A DNA stretch of 6,204 nt from Bryobacterales bacterium (GCA_009697495.1 SHUN01000197.1:1-6204), one strand, 5' to 3'; numbered from the stretch's first letter, positions 1 through 6,204 are shown. The notes: generated by a model from the sequence alone, not told the origin. Translations and numbers: made by a program.

Positions 1-38
1 ATGCCGGCAGGGAGCGCCTCGCTCCGCCGCGCCATTCG

Positions 39-419
39 ATGGATATCACTGCGCCGCGCCTGCCGCAGATGGTGCAAAACGTCACCGCGAGCCGTTGCCA
101 CAACTGCGTCGCCACACTTCCAGCCGGGTTCGACTTCGCTCAACCCTGCCCGAAATGCGCCGCTGAACTTTATTGTTGCCGGCAGTGCTCCCACTTCGAT
201 TCCTCCGCCCATTTCCAATGCGCCAAGCCCATCCCTGCGCGCATCGCCGCCAAGGACCAGCGAAACGAGTGCGCCCTCTTCACCCCGCGCGTGACCGTCG
301 CCCGCGAGTCCACCAAGCCGCCCGAACCGCCGAAGCCCGCCGCCGAACCGGCCACGCCGCATGTTTCGCGCACCCTTCGCAACGCGCGCTCGGCATTTGA
401 GGATCTCTTCAAGAAATAA
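39..419 (+). CDS. Small cysteine-rich zinc-ribbon-like protein (start uncertain)
   Basis: This is a 126-residue protein with no function I can name. It is dense in likely metal ligands: CxxC at C20/C23, CxxC at C37/C40, then C46-C47-x-x-C50, H52, H58, C61 and C78, a pattern suited to one or two zinc-ribbon sites. A Pro/Ala/Glu-rich linker follows at about residues 93-107, and a short, probably helical tail (SRTLRNARSAFEDLFKK) ends the protein. There is no signal peptide or membrane segment, so it is probably cytoplasmic. The start is uncertain. ATG 39 is the first in frame and ATG 69 would begin just before the Cys cluster. The same frame stays open to base 3 with coding-like third positions, so the gene may begin left of the window. 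No convincing Shine-Dalgarno sequence precedes either ATG. Its stop directly abuts the GTG of the dehydrogenase, so the two are probably co-transcribed. A role in protein or nucleic-acid binding is only a guess from the ribbon pattern. Confidence 0.75.
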   Translation: MDITAPRLPQMVQNVTASRCHNCVATLPAGFDFAQPCPKCAAELYCCRQCSHFDSSAHFQCAKPIPARIAAKDQRNECALFTPRVTVARESTKPPEPPKPAAEPATPHVSRTLRNARSAFEDLFKK

Positions 420-1457
420 GTGCGAATCGCTAAACTCATCTCTCAACATCGCTTCCAAATCGCGGAAGCCGCCCCGGTGGATCCAGGCCCCGGCGAAATC
501 CAGGTCCGGGTCCACTTTTGCGGTATCTGCGGCTCGGACCTTCACAACTTCTCGGAAGGCTTGGTGGGGGACACGCCCAGCGTCTACCCCATGGTCCTCG
601 GCCATGAACCCACCGGCACGGTGATCCAAACCGGCGCCGGAGTCAGCGGCTGGCAGCCCGGCGACCGCGCCTTTCTTGAACCGGCCATCTTCTGCTACCA
701 CTGTCCAATGTGCCGCTCCGGCCGCCATAACTTGTGCGACAACATCCGTTTCCTGAGCGCCGGCGCGGAGCCTGGCTACTTCCGCGACATCGTATCGGTG
801 CCGGAGCATTGCCTGGTGCCGATCCCGCCCGGCGTCGGGCTCGCCGAAGGGACGCTTTTTGAACCGCTCGCCGTCGCGCTGCATTCGCTGCGTTTCGCTG
901 ACTTGACTCCCGGCGTTTCCGCCGCCGTCTTCGGCTGCGGACCTATCGGCAGCCTGACCGTCGCGATGCTCAAAATGCATGGCGTTCGCCGCGTTTTCGC
1001 CGTTGACCCGGTTCCCCATCGCCGCGAACTCGCCCGCGCCATGGGCGCCGACGTTCTTATTGACCCGTCCCAAACCGATCCTTCGAAAGAAATCCTTGCC
1101 GCGACCGGCAAACGAGGCGTCGAAACCGTCCTCGACTGCGTCACGAAAGGCGGATCGCTGGACCATGCGTGCATTGCCGTTGCCAAGGGCGGCCGCGTGG
1201 TGGCGACAGGCATTCCCAGCGACGCGCGGCCGATGATTCATTTCCATGAGCTGCGCCGCAAGGAAGTGCCGCTCTTTAACGTCCGCCGGAGTAACAACGA
1301 GACTCATCTGGCGATCGAGTTGCTCGCCGAGCGCCCGGCATTTCTTGGGCCGATGGTCACGCACCGCGCGCCGCTCGAAAACATCGAACGGGCCTTCGCC
1401 GATCTGGAAGCTTACAAAGACGGCGTCGGTAAGTCAGTCGTTCAACTGGTGCTGTGA
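420..1457 (+). CDS. Zinc-dependent medium-chain alcohol dehydrogenase (threonine/sorbitol dehydrogenase-like)
   Basis: This 345-residue protein has the usual length and domain order of the zinc-containing medium-chain dehydrogenases (Tdh/sorbitol dehydrogenase group), which oxidise alcohols or polyols to carbonyls with NAD(P)+ in the cytoplasm. The N-terminal GroES-like domain carries the catalytic zinc set C37 (in CGICGSD), H62-E63 (GHE) and E148 (FEPLAVALHS). The structural zinc lobe has all four cysteines, C92, C95, C98 and C106. The Rossmann domain has GCGPIG at 172-177 and an acidic D196 at the end of the second strand, which favours NAD+ over NADP+. All expected metal ligands are present, so the enzyme should be active. 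The start is GTG at 420, immediately after the upstream TAA. A GAGGA at 399-403 is too far away to be a strong ribosome site, so translation may depend on coupling to the upstream gene. The substrate cannot be read from sequence; threonine, sorbitol-type polyols and sugar-phosphate alcohols are all possible. Confidence 0.93.
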   Translation: MRIAKLISQHRFQIAEAAPVDPGPGEIQVRVHFCGICGSDLHNFSEGLVGDTPSVYPMVLGHEPTGTVIQTGAGVSGWQPGDRAFLEPAIFCYHCPMCRSGRHNLCDNIRFLSAGAEPGYFRDIVSVPEHCLVPIPPGVGLAEGTLFEPLAVALHSLRFADLTPGVSAAVFGCGPIGSLTVAMLKMHGVRRVFAVDPVPHRRELARAMGADVLIDPSQTDPSKEILAATGKRGVETVLDCVTKGGSLDHACIAVAKGGRVVATGIPSDARPMIHFHELRRKEVPLFNVRRSNNETHLAIELLAERPAFLGPMVTHRAPLENIERAFADLEAYKDGVGKSVVQLVL

Positions 1458-1500
1458 GCGCCTGAAATAGTTCCTATCTCCGCCGTCGGCCGCCTCAATT

Positions 1501-1574
1501 CCGCGGTACCGAGCCGTGACCGTCAGGGAGCGGTTCTCCGCGGTACCGAGCCGTGACCGTCAGGGAGCGGTCTT
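1501..1574. repeat. Two tandem 37-bp units containing REP-like imperfect palindromes
   Basis: Two units with a 37-bp period lie side by side (1501-1537 and 1538-1574). A 35-base stretch is identical between copies (1500-1534 and 1537-1571). Each unit opens with overlapping short palindromes CCGCGG and GGTACC, then carries a 27-base imperfect palindrome at 1508-1534 and 1545-1571. Its arms are ACCG-ag-CC-g-TGA and TCA-g-GG-ag-CGGT around a CCG loop, so 9 of 12 positions pair and the mismatches sit symmetrically. The location, between two genes and outside any supported coding region, together with the hairpin form, resembles bacterial REP elements. Whether the unit recurs elsewhere in the genome cannot be seen here. 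Confidence 0.85.
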
Positions 1575-1636
1575 CACGGTCGAAGTTATAGCGTAACTCC
1601 GGGAACATTTCCTTCCCCGCCGGGGTCTTAATTGGC

Positions 1637-1640
1637 GAGG
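1637..1640 (+). promoter_or_regulatory. Ribosome binding site deciding the tonB-like start
   Basis: GAGG at 1637-1640 lies 9 bases before ATG 1650, a suitable Shine-Dalgarno spacing. It falls inside the extra codons that a start at TTG 1632 would add, so it supports ATG 1650 over the longer reading. Confidence 0.6.
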
Positions 1641-1649
1641 ACGGACACA

Positions 1650-2381
1650 ATGTTTGAACTATCGGTTCTTGACAACTCGCGCCAGGCGAGGAATAAGTGG
1701 TCGTGGATGGGCTTAGTCATTCAAGCCGGACTGGTAACCGCGATGTTACCCGTTCCAATGGTAAGTCCGGAGTTACTCGGCGTGATACTGCCCAAGGCGA
1801 TGATCTATGTGCCGGAAAAACAGATCGCCCCAGTTGAAGTGGAGATCCAGTCGAGGTCCTCGGCGACGGGAGCCGCACAGAACACCGTCGCCATTGTCCG
1901 GCCCAAGGCGCGCGCATTCACCGCGCCGTCCGCCATCCAGCCGGTGGCCCGCATCATTGACGGGGATTCCTTCGCGCCGCCAATTTATACCCTTGGGCCG
2001 CCGTCGGTAGGCGCGGGCAGCCTCCTGCCCTACGCGCCCGGCGGCAATGCGCTGCCAGTCGCGCCGCCTCCGAAGCCTAAGGACCAGGCCAAACCGCTCC
2101 GCGTCGGCGGCCAAGTTCAGGCGGCCAATATTCTCAGCCGCGTCAACCCGCCCTACCCGCCCCTTGCCAGGCAGGCACGCATCTCCGGCACCGTTAAGCT
2201 GGAGGGCATTATTGCCAAGGACGGAACCGTCCAACAACTAAAGGTCATCAGCGGGCATCCGCTTTTGGTGAAGGCCGCGGTTGACGCCGTCACACTTTGG
2301 CGCTACCGCCCTACCCACCTGAACGGCGAGCCCGTCGAAGTCATCGCCCCTATCGAGGTCAATTTCATACTTTCGAATTAG
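1650..2381 (+). CDS. TonB-like energy transducer protein
   Basis: This 243-residue inner-membrane-anchored periplasmic protein should pass proton-motive energy from an ExbB/ExbD complex to outer-membrane TonB-dependent receptors. A short cytoplasmic N-terminus with R11, R14 and K16 precedes a hydrophobic span at about residues 20-38, giving the usual N-in topology. A proline-rich periplasmic spacer follows, with PPPKPK at 139-144. The C-terminal TonB domain covers about residues 153-243. It shows the family hallmarks NPPYPPLARQARISGTV from N166, a central KDGTVQQLKVISGHPLL stretch, the WRYRP motif at 217-221 and a terminal VNF strand. The frame also allows TTG at 1632, but ATG 1650 has the better ribosome site. 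The gene stands alone: no exbB, exbD or receptor gene is nearby, so partners must be encoded elsewhere. Such orphan TonB-domain proteins are common in Acidobacteriota. The family call is firm; which receptor it serves is unknown. Confidence 0.9.
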   Translation: MFELSVLDNSRQARNKWSWMGLVIQAGLVTAMLPVPMVSPELLGVILPKAMIYVPEKQIAPVEVEIQSRSSATGAAQNTVAIVRPKARAFTAPSAIQPVARIIDGDSFAPPIYTLGPPSVGAGSLLPYAPGGNALPVAPPPKPKDQAKPLRVGGQVQAANILSRVNPPYPPLARQARISGTVKLEGIIAKDGTVQQLKVISGHPLLVKAAVDAVTLWRYRPTHLNGEPVEVIAPIEVNFILSN

Positions 2382-2435
2382 GAACACTTCTCCCGAACCG
2401 CCAAACATTCAAAATCGACGCAAGCGGAACCCGCA

Positions 2436-2444
2436 TGTTAGACT
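2436..2444 (+). promoter_or_regulatory. Candidate extended -10 promoter for the small basic-protein gene
   Basis: TG-T-TAGACT at 2436-2444 fits the extended -10 form TGnTAnnnT. No good -35 hexamer lies 16-18 bases upstream, as is typical when the extended -10 carries recognition. Transcription would begin near 2451, giving a leader of about 85 bases before TTG 2536. The element sits 54 bases after the tonB-like stop and closely resembles the one before the multi-DUF gene. It is a prediction from pattern alone. Confidence 0.35.
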
Positions 2445-2461
2445 AAGGTTGAGCAAGCTCA

Positions 2462-2522
2462 GTCCGGCTTTTGCATTCTCCCCATGGGGTGGCCGGACGT
2501 TGACCGACGGAGCGAGCCGGTC
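2462..2522. repeat. Nested inverted repeats in the leader of the small basic-protein gene
   Basis: A perfect 7-bp inverted repeat, GTCCGGC (2462-2468) with GCCGGAC (2492-2498), encloses a 10-bp palindrome CCCCATGGGG (2480-2489). A second, weaker hairpin follows: GACCG (2502-2506) with CGGTC (2518-2522) around an 11-base loop. All of this lies between the candidate promoter and the probable ribosome site at 2525-2532. It could be a structured mRNA leader, an operator, or a degenerate repeat element. No known riboswitch family is recognised. Confidence 0.5.
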
Positions 2523-2524
2523 GC

Positions 2525-2532
2525 GGAAAGGA
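2525..2532 (+). promoter_or_regulatory. Ribosome binding site supporting the TTG start at 2536
   Basis: GGAAAGGA at 2525-2532 is purine-rich and Shine-Dalgarno-like. Its first GGA (2525-2527) is 8 bases from TTG 2536, while AAGGA is only 3 bases away. It supports starting at 2536 instead of the upstream in-frame TTG at 2449, which has no spaced ribosome site. Confidence 0.5.
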
Positions 2533-2535
2533 ACT

Positions 2536-2727
2536 TTGGCCAGAGCACACACTACCTTTAAAAAACGGCAGAAAGAGTCTGCCCGTATGGAAAAATCCCA
2601 GGATAAGGCCGCCAAGCGGCTGCAAAAGAAAAACGAGGTCTCGGACCGCATTCCCGGCTCCGGCCCGGAAATCGAAACCGAGTCGATTGAGTCCTTCACC
2701 CTTCCGCCCGATGAGCGGACGATTTAG
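2536..2727 (+). CDS. Small basic TFKKRQKE-type conserved protein
   Basis: This is a 63-residue protein of unknown function. The N-terminal half is strongly basic: MARAHTTFKKRQKE leads into KSQDKAAKRLQKKNE, rich in Lys and Arg with helix-forming spacing. The C-terminal third is acidic, with EIETESIESF and a PPDER end. I recall similar short TFKKRQKE-starting proteins annotated as hypothetical in Acidobacteria and some Deltaproteobacteria; this is memory, not a search. The charge pattern suggests a helical RNA- or ribosome-associated protein, which is inference. The start was set at TTG 2536 because the basic motif begins there and GGAAAGGA precedes it. A longer reading from TTG 2449 would translate the inverted-repeat leader into unconserved-looking sequence. 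The frame has coding-like codon use from about 2536 to the TAG. It stands alone, with its own candidate promoter upstream and another promoter starting the next unit. Confidence 0.7.
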   Translation: MARAHTTFKKRQKESARMEKSQDKAAKRLQKKNEVSDRIPGSGPEIETESIESFTLPPDERTI

Positions 2728-2768
2728 CCGCTTGCGCGACGTAACTATCCCGTAGCCCTATGCGCCAA

Positions 2769-2777
2769 TGGTAGAAT
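2769..2777 (+). promoter_or_regulatory. Candidate extended -10 promoter for the multi-DUF/DUF1552 operon
   Basis: TG-G-TAGAAT at 2769-2777 matches the extended -10 consensus TGnTAnnnT. The -35 position (about 2749-2754) is a poor match. Transcription would begin near 2784, leaving a leader of roughly 38 bases before ATG 2822. The motif overlaps the upstream in-frame ATG at 2768, so if it is real that ATG cannot be the start. It is a prediction from pattern alone. Confidence 0.4.
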
Positions 2778-2821
2778 CAAGGCGCGGCTGGTGCCGAATC
2801 GCATCGCCTCGCTTTTCTATC

Positions 2822-5800
2822 ATGCTAACTCCGCGCCTCGTTTTTATCGCGTCCGCTCTCTGTCTGCCTGCGCTAGTGGCCGCCGCCGAAGCACCCGTTC
2901 CGGTACTTCGGCAGTTCTGTTTTCAGTGCCACGGCAAAGCCGCCATGGGCGGCCTCAGCATCGAACAGTTGTCTGCTCAGCCGTCGATTGGCGAGAATTT
3001 TCAACATTGGGAAAAAGTCGCCGCGGCTTTGGAACAGAAGCGGATGCCTCCGGCAGCGATGCCGCAGCCGACCGACGCGGAGCGTGGCCGCGTTGTCTCC
3101 TGGATTCGAACGAGCCTTAAAGATTACACCGCGAAGAACGCTGGCGACCCTGGCCGCGTCACGGTCCGTCGCCTCACCAGCGGTGAGTACGGCTACGCTA
3201 TCAAAGACCTCACCGGCCTCGACTTCCAGTTCGACCGCGATTTCGTCCCCGACTCCGTTGGCGGCGAAGGCTTCACCAATTTCGGCGACGTCCAGTTCTT
3301 GGGCGACGCCAATCTCGAGCGATACCTGCATACCGCGAAGTTCATCGCCAACCACGCCGTCATCGGATCCGGCCCCCTTCAGTTCTATGCCGATCCCGGC
3401 AAGACCGGCTTCGAACTCTCCGCGCTCAATCGCATCACGAAGATTTACACCACGCACGGTTTTAGGGCTACCGGGGCCGAAGGCGCGCTGCCCTATAACC
3501 TGGAAAAATACACCAAGGCATTTTACGCAGCCTGGCGATTTCAGCATCGCAAAGCGCTCGGGGAGCCCAACGCCTCGATCGAGTCCATCGGCGCCCGCGA
3601 AGGACTCACTCCACGCTTCGTCAATCATATCTGGAAGGTACTTCACGAGCCCAATCCCTCATACCCCACCAGCGAGCCGGTCGCGCAATGGCATGCCCTT
3701 CCCGGTCCTCAAACCGCGGAAGCCAAGGTCCGCGCCGCCTGCGAGGAAATCCAGAAAACGATCATCAACTGGCCGCGTATTCTGTTCGCCGCCGGAGCTC
3801 TGGCCGCGGGCGGCGCCGGCGATGAGCGGAATCTGGTCGTTAGCGCGGAGACGCTGCATGGCGTTACCAAACACGCCTTCCGGTATCCTTTTTTCTCCCG
3901 CCGGGTCATCAAGGAAGCCACCGTCTATCTCAATACGCTTTCTCTCAACCCGCACTCCGTGGACAAGCCGATCGTCCTGATGCAGAACGCCAAAGTGCGT
4001 TTTCGCAAGGCCGATCGCAGCGCCGGGGACGAAATACCTCTCTTCGACGCCATCGACGAGGCATCGCGGAAACTACTCACGCGCACGGCCGACGGCACTG
4101 GCTTTACCGTTCCCGGCAATGTCGTCCTCCCGCTAAGGGTTGTGTTCCCTCCCGATGTGGCCGGCATCAGTTTTCAAATGGACGCCCAGCTCTTGAATCA
4201 GGGCTCCGGGGACGCAGTCATCCGCTGCACGATTTCCAACGAGGAAGATGTCTCCAAAGGCCGCCCCGCTTGGGCGCTCCTCGCCGATCCTAAAGCGCCC
4301 GGCTTCATCGCCTGGCGGGACAACGTCCTGAAATTCGCCGCCGTCCTCCCCCAGAACTCCCAATCCGAAGCCAACCCGTCCGACCGCGATCCCATTCCGA
4401 ACGACTTCGACAATACCTACGGACTGCCGGAGCGCAACGCCTTTCACACACAGTTGAAGTACTACCGCAACGACAGCTTCCTCAGAGAAAACATCCTCGA
4501 CGACAAGACGCGCAATGAGCTGAACACCGACTGGACCGACTTGCTGGCGTCCTTCGAATACCACGAGCTGTTCATCAAGTTCCTGGCTGAGAACAAAAAG
4601 CCGCAGGGCCGGATCGATGCGCTCCAAGCCGAAAACACCGCTGTCGAACAGGCCCTCCTATCCGCGCAGCCTGGTCACATCGACGACTGCCTGAAGCTCG
4701 CCGCGCAGGCCTGGCGCCGGCCGCTGACGCCTCAGGAGAAAGACCGTCTGCGCCGCTTCTACACCCAGTCCCGCGAAACGGCCAAGCTCGATCACACCGA
4801 CGCCATTCGCGCCCTCATCGCCCGCGTCCTGGTCGCTCCCGCGTTCCTATATCGGCTCGAACAACCGAGCCAGACCAGCAGGCGCACCGCGCTCACCGGT
4901 TGGGAACTGGCGAACCGGCTCAGCTTCTTTCTCTGGTCGTCGGTGCCCGATGCCGAGCTTCGCCGCGCCGCCGAAAAGGGCGAGCTTGCCGATCCGCAAC
5001 AACTCGCCCGCCAAACCAAGCGCATGCTCGCCGATCCCAAGGCGCGCCGCATGGCCACGGAATTCTTCGGCCAATGGCTCGGCTTCTACCGATTCGATCA
5101 GTTCAACGGCGCCGACACCAGCCGCTTCCCCGAGTTCACTGATGACCTCAAATCCGCGATGTACGATGAGGCCGTGTCATTCTTCGAACACATCGTGCGC
5201 CAGGATCGACCGGTGAGCGAAATCCTCCAAGCCGACTACACTTTCGTCAATCCCCTTCTGGCCAAACACTACGGCATCAAACAGGAGCTGAAGGGCGACA
5301 CGCAGAAGGTCGACGGCGTCAGCAGCGTGCAGCGCGGCGGGCTCCTCCGCATGGGTGCCGTGTTGACGGCCACATCCGCGCCGCTTCGCACCAGTCCAGT
5401 CAAGCGCGGCGATTGGGTCCTCCGCCGGCTCCTCGGCACTCCGACTCCGCCGCCACCGCCCAATATTCCTCCCATCGCCGCCGACGACAAAGGTGCCGAC
5501 GGCCTTACCATCAAAGCCCGCCTGATTGCTCACCAAAAGAATGCGGCTTGCGCGGCGTGCCACTCCAAAATTGACCCGCTTGGCTTCCCCTTCGAACGAT
5601 TTGACGCCGTTGGTAAACTTCGCTCGGCGTACGCCGATGGAAAGCCGGTCGAAGACTCGACAACCACCGCTGACAAGAAAGAAATCGCCGGTGTCGAAGG
5701 CCTCGTGCAATATCTGAAATCGCAGGAGCCGCAAGTCCTTCGGAATATGTCCCACAAGCTGATCGGCTTCGCTCTCGGCCGGACTGTCCTCGCCTCCGAT

Positions 5801-5941
5801 CAACCCTTGGTCGACCGCATTATCCAAGCCGGCGGTCAAGCCACCTTCTCCCAACTGGCCGCCGAAATCGTCAACAGCCCGCAGTTCCGCTACCGCCGCG
5901 GCCAGGAACCAGCCGCTCTCGCCAAGGATACAAAACGATGA
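2822..5941 (+). CDS. Exported PSCyt1/DUF1587/DUF1595/DUF1592/DUF1588/DUF1585 cytochrome-like protein
   Basis: This 1039-residue exported protein belongs to the Planctomycete-type cytochrome C/DUF1592 family, whose biochemical role is not established. A Sec signal peptide spans about residues 1-23 ([19 protein letters not shown]). Domains then run in family order: PSCyt1 heme-binding region with C33-x-x-C36-H37 and a possible distal ligand M75 in KRMPP; DUF1587 at about 111-175; DUF1595 at about 619-680 (WRRPLT); DUF1592 at about 690-815 ([15 protein letters not shown]); DUF1588 from about 837 with a second heme site C910-x-x-C913-H914 ([16 protein letters not shown]); and DUF1585 at about 955-1027. 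Two covalent c-type hemes are expected, implying periplasmic or surface electron transfer. The stretch from about 190 to 618 is unusually long and unassigned. ATG 2822 was preferred over ATG 2768 because it starts the signal peptide and the upstream codons overlap a candidate promoter; no clear Shine-Dalgarno sequence precedes it. Its TGA overlaps the DUF1552 start. Confidence 0.93.
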   Translation: MLTPRLVFIASALCLPALVAAAEAPVPVLRQFCFQCHGKAAMGGLSIEQLSAQPSIGENFQHWEKVAAALEQKRMPPAAMPQPTDAERGRVVSWIRTSLKDYTAKNAGDPGRVTVRRLTSGEYGYAIKDLTGLDFQFDRDFVPDSVGGEGFTNFGDVQFLGDANLERYLHTAKFIANHAVIGSGPLQFYADPGKTGFELSALNRITKIYTTHGFRATGAEGALPYNLEKYTKAFYAAWRFQHRKALGEPNASIESIGAREGLTPRFVNHIWKVLHEPNPSYPTSEPVAQWHALPGPQTAEAKVRAACEEIQKTIINWPRILFAAGALAAGGAGDERNLVVSAETLHGVTKHAFRYPFFSRRVIKEATVYLNTLSLNPHSVDKPIVLMQNAKVRFRKADRSAGDEIPLFDAIDEASRKLLTRTADGTGFTVPGNVVLPLRVVFPPDVAGISFQMDAQLLNQGSGDAVIRCTISNEEDVSKGRPAWALLADPKAPGFIAWRDNVLKFAAVLPQNSQSEANPSDRDPIPNDFDNTYGLPERNAFHTQLKYYRNDSFLRENILDDKTRNELNTDWTDLLASFEYHELFIKFLAENKKPQGRIDALQAENTAVEQALLSAQPGHIDDCLKLAAQAWRRPLTPQEKDRLRRFYTQSRETAKLDHTDAIRALIARVLVAPAFLYRLEQPSQTSRRTALTGWELANRLSFFLWSSVPDAELRRAAEKGELADPQQLARQTKRMLADPKARRMATEFFGQWLGFYRFDQFNGADTSRFPEFTDDLKSAMYDEAVSFFEHIVRQDRPVSEILQADYTFVNPLLAKHYGIKQELKGDTQKVDGVSSVQRGGLLRMGAVLTATSAPLRTSPVKRGDWVLRRLLGTPTPPPPPNIPPIAADDKGADGLTIKARLIAHQKNAACAACHSKIDPLGFPFERFDAVGKLRSAYADGKPVEDSTTTADKKEIAGVEGLVQYLKSQEPQVLRNMSHKLIGFALGRTVLASDQPLVDRIIQAGGQATFSQLAAEIVNSPQFRYRRGQEPAALAKDTKR
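5924..5928 (+). promoter_or_regulatory. Ribosome binding site for the DUF1552 gene
   Basis: AAGGA at 5924-5928 lies 9 bases before ATG 5938, within the end of the upstream gene. Together with the ATGA overlap at 5938-5941 it fixes the DUF1552 start and suggests coupled translation. Confidence 0.65.
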
Positions 5942-6204
5942 AGACCAATCACTCCCGCCGCAATTTCCTCCGCGGCACCGGCGTCGCCCTTGCCCTCCCT
6001 TGGATGGAATCGCTGTCCGCCGCGGCTTCCAACAAGCCCCCCGTCCGCTTCGCCCTGGTCTACTTTTCCAACGGCGTTGAGCCTATTCACTGGTGGGCCA
6101 AAGGCCAGGGCGCGCAAATGGACCTTGGCCCCGCGCTTCAGCCTATGATGCCGTTCCGTGAGGACATGAACTTCCTCCGCGGCCTCTACAACCAGCAGGC
6201 GTTC
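5938..6204 (+). CDS. DUF1552 family Tat-exported protein (5' part, cut by the right edge)
   Basis: The first 89 residues of a DUF1552 (PF07586) protein are present; full members are commonly about 400-480 residues. A twin-arginine signal is clear: S6-R7-R8-N9-F10-L11-R12, then a mildly hydrophobic stretch [12 protein letters not shown] and an Ala-rich cleavage region near 28-30. The mature start follows the family pattern, [15 protein letters not shown], a WW at about 53-54, then [24 protein letters not shown]. Tat export implies the protein folds before leaving the cytoplasm, often a sign of a bound cofactor or metal. It begins inside the stop of the DUF1592-type gene (ATGA overlap) and has a good AAGGA site, so the two should be made together. 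DUF1592/DUF1552 gene pairs recur in Planctomycetes and Acidobacteria. The reaction or ligand is unknown. The frame has no stop before the window ends, so the C-terminal motifs cannot be checked. Confidence 0.93.
   Translation, partial: MKTNHSRRNFLRGTGVALALPWMESLSAAASNKPPVRFALVYFSNGVEPIHWWAKGQGAQMDLGPALQPMMPFREDMNFLRGLYNQQAF

Larger units (their letters stand above)
1458..1649. other. Intergenic region between dehydrogenase and tonB-like gene
   Basis: This 192-base stretch has no supported coding region. It holds the two tandem repeat units and, just after them, a short inverted repeat CTTC/GAAG (1572-1575 and 1582-1585). No GC-rich hairpin followed by a T-run was found, so no intrinsic terminator can be assigned to the dehydrogenase transcript. 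No convincing -35/-10 pair for the tonB-like gene was seen. The palindromes could serve as a transcript-end or mRNA-stability structure, but that is inference. Confidence 0.6.

Noticed and set aside
1..294. 97-residue open frame from the first base
   Set aside because: Its translation is Arg/Ser/Pro-rich with no motif and overlaps the Cys-rich gene, which has ordered CxxC pairs.
1501..1574. CRISPR array
   Set aside because: The 37-bp units are directly adjacent with no unique spacers between them, and no cas gene is present.
1668..1673. TTGACA as a -35 promoter element
   Set aside because: It lies inside the tonB-like coding sequence just after its start, with no gene beginning at a suitable distance downstream.
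1773..2237. 154-residue open frame on the - strand
   Set aside because: It is antisense to the tonB-like gene, whose C-terminal domain motifs are clear; no motif is visible in the antisense product.
2382..2430. Intrinsic terminator after the tonB-like gene
   Set aside because: No GC-rich hairpin with a following T-run is present in the bases after the stop codon.
2449..2535. N-terminal extension of the small basic protein from TTG 2449
   Set aside because: It would translate the nested inverted repeats, has no spaced ribosome site (AAGG touches the TTG) and overlaps the predicted transcription start.
2768..2821. N-terminal extension of the multi-DUF protein from ATG 2768
   Set aside because: It would place 18 extra residues before a good Sec signal peptide and overlaps a candidate extended -10 element.
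2873..3646. 257-residue open frame on the - strand
   Set aside because: It lies wholly antisense to the multi-DUF gene, which has signal peptide, heme motif and domain evidence. The antisense translation shows no recognisable motif and is a GC-rich shadow.
2988..3980. 330-residue open frame on the + strand in another frame
   Set aside because: The product is Ser/Pro/Arg-rich low-complexity sequence typical of a frame-shifted reading of a GC-rich gene. The overlapping frame carries the real domains.
5177..5854. 225-residue open frame on the - strand
   Set aside because: It is antisense to the conserved DUF1592/DUF1588/DUF1585 part of the same gene and has no recognisable domain.

Overview
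The window is GC-rich, gene-dense bacterial DNA with every supported gene on the + strand. The mix of genes points to Acidobacteriota, most likely the Solibacter/Bryobacter group: an orphan single-span TonB protein with a canonical C-terminal domain, a large PSCyt1/DUF1587-DUF1592-DUF1588-DUF1585 cytochrome-like protein paired with a Tat-exported DUF1552 protein, a small Cys-rich zinc-ribbon protein, and a tiny basic TFKKRQKE-type protein. Planctomycetes or Verrucomicrobia share the cytochrome-like pair, so the assignment is inference from gene content, not from a marker gene.

Layout. Positions 1-1457 hold a two-gene unit: a small multi-cysteine protein, possibly continuing beyond the left edge, followed with no gap by a zinc-dependent medium-chain dehydrogenase. 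Positions 1458-1649 are non-coding and contain two tandem 37-bp repeat units, each with a REP-like imperfect palindrome. Positions 1650-2381 encode a TonB-like energy transducer. Positions 2382-2535 are a leader with a candidate extended -10 promoter and nested inverted repeats ahead of a 63-residue basic protein (2536-2727, TTG start). A second candidate extended -10 promoter near 2769-2777 precedes the 1039-residue multi-DUF protein (2822-5941). Its stop codon overlaps the start of a DUF1552 gene (5938 onward), which is cut by the right edge.

How the genes fit together. The last two genes look like one translationally coupled operon for two exported proteins, one Sec-type with two CxxCH heme sites and one Tat-type. 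The pairing recurs in Planctomycetes and Acidobacteria, but its biochemical role is unsettled. The dehydrogenase probably oxidises a polyol, sugar or amino alcohol in the cytoplasm. TonB would energise outer-membrane uptake using ExbB/ExbD encoded elsewhere. No CRISPR array, rRNA, tRNA, transposase or phage gene was seen. The features most worth following up are the tandem palindromes, the structured leader of the small gene, and the long uncharacterised middle of the multi-DUF protein.
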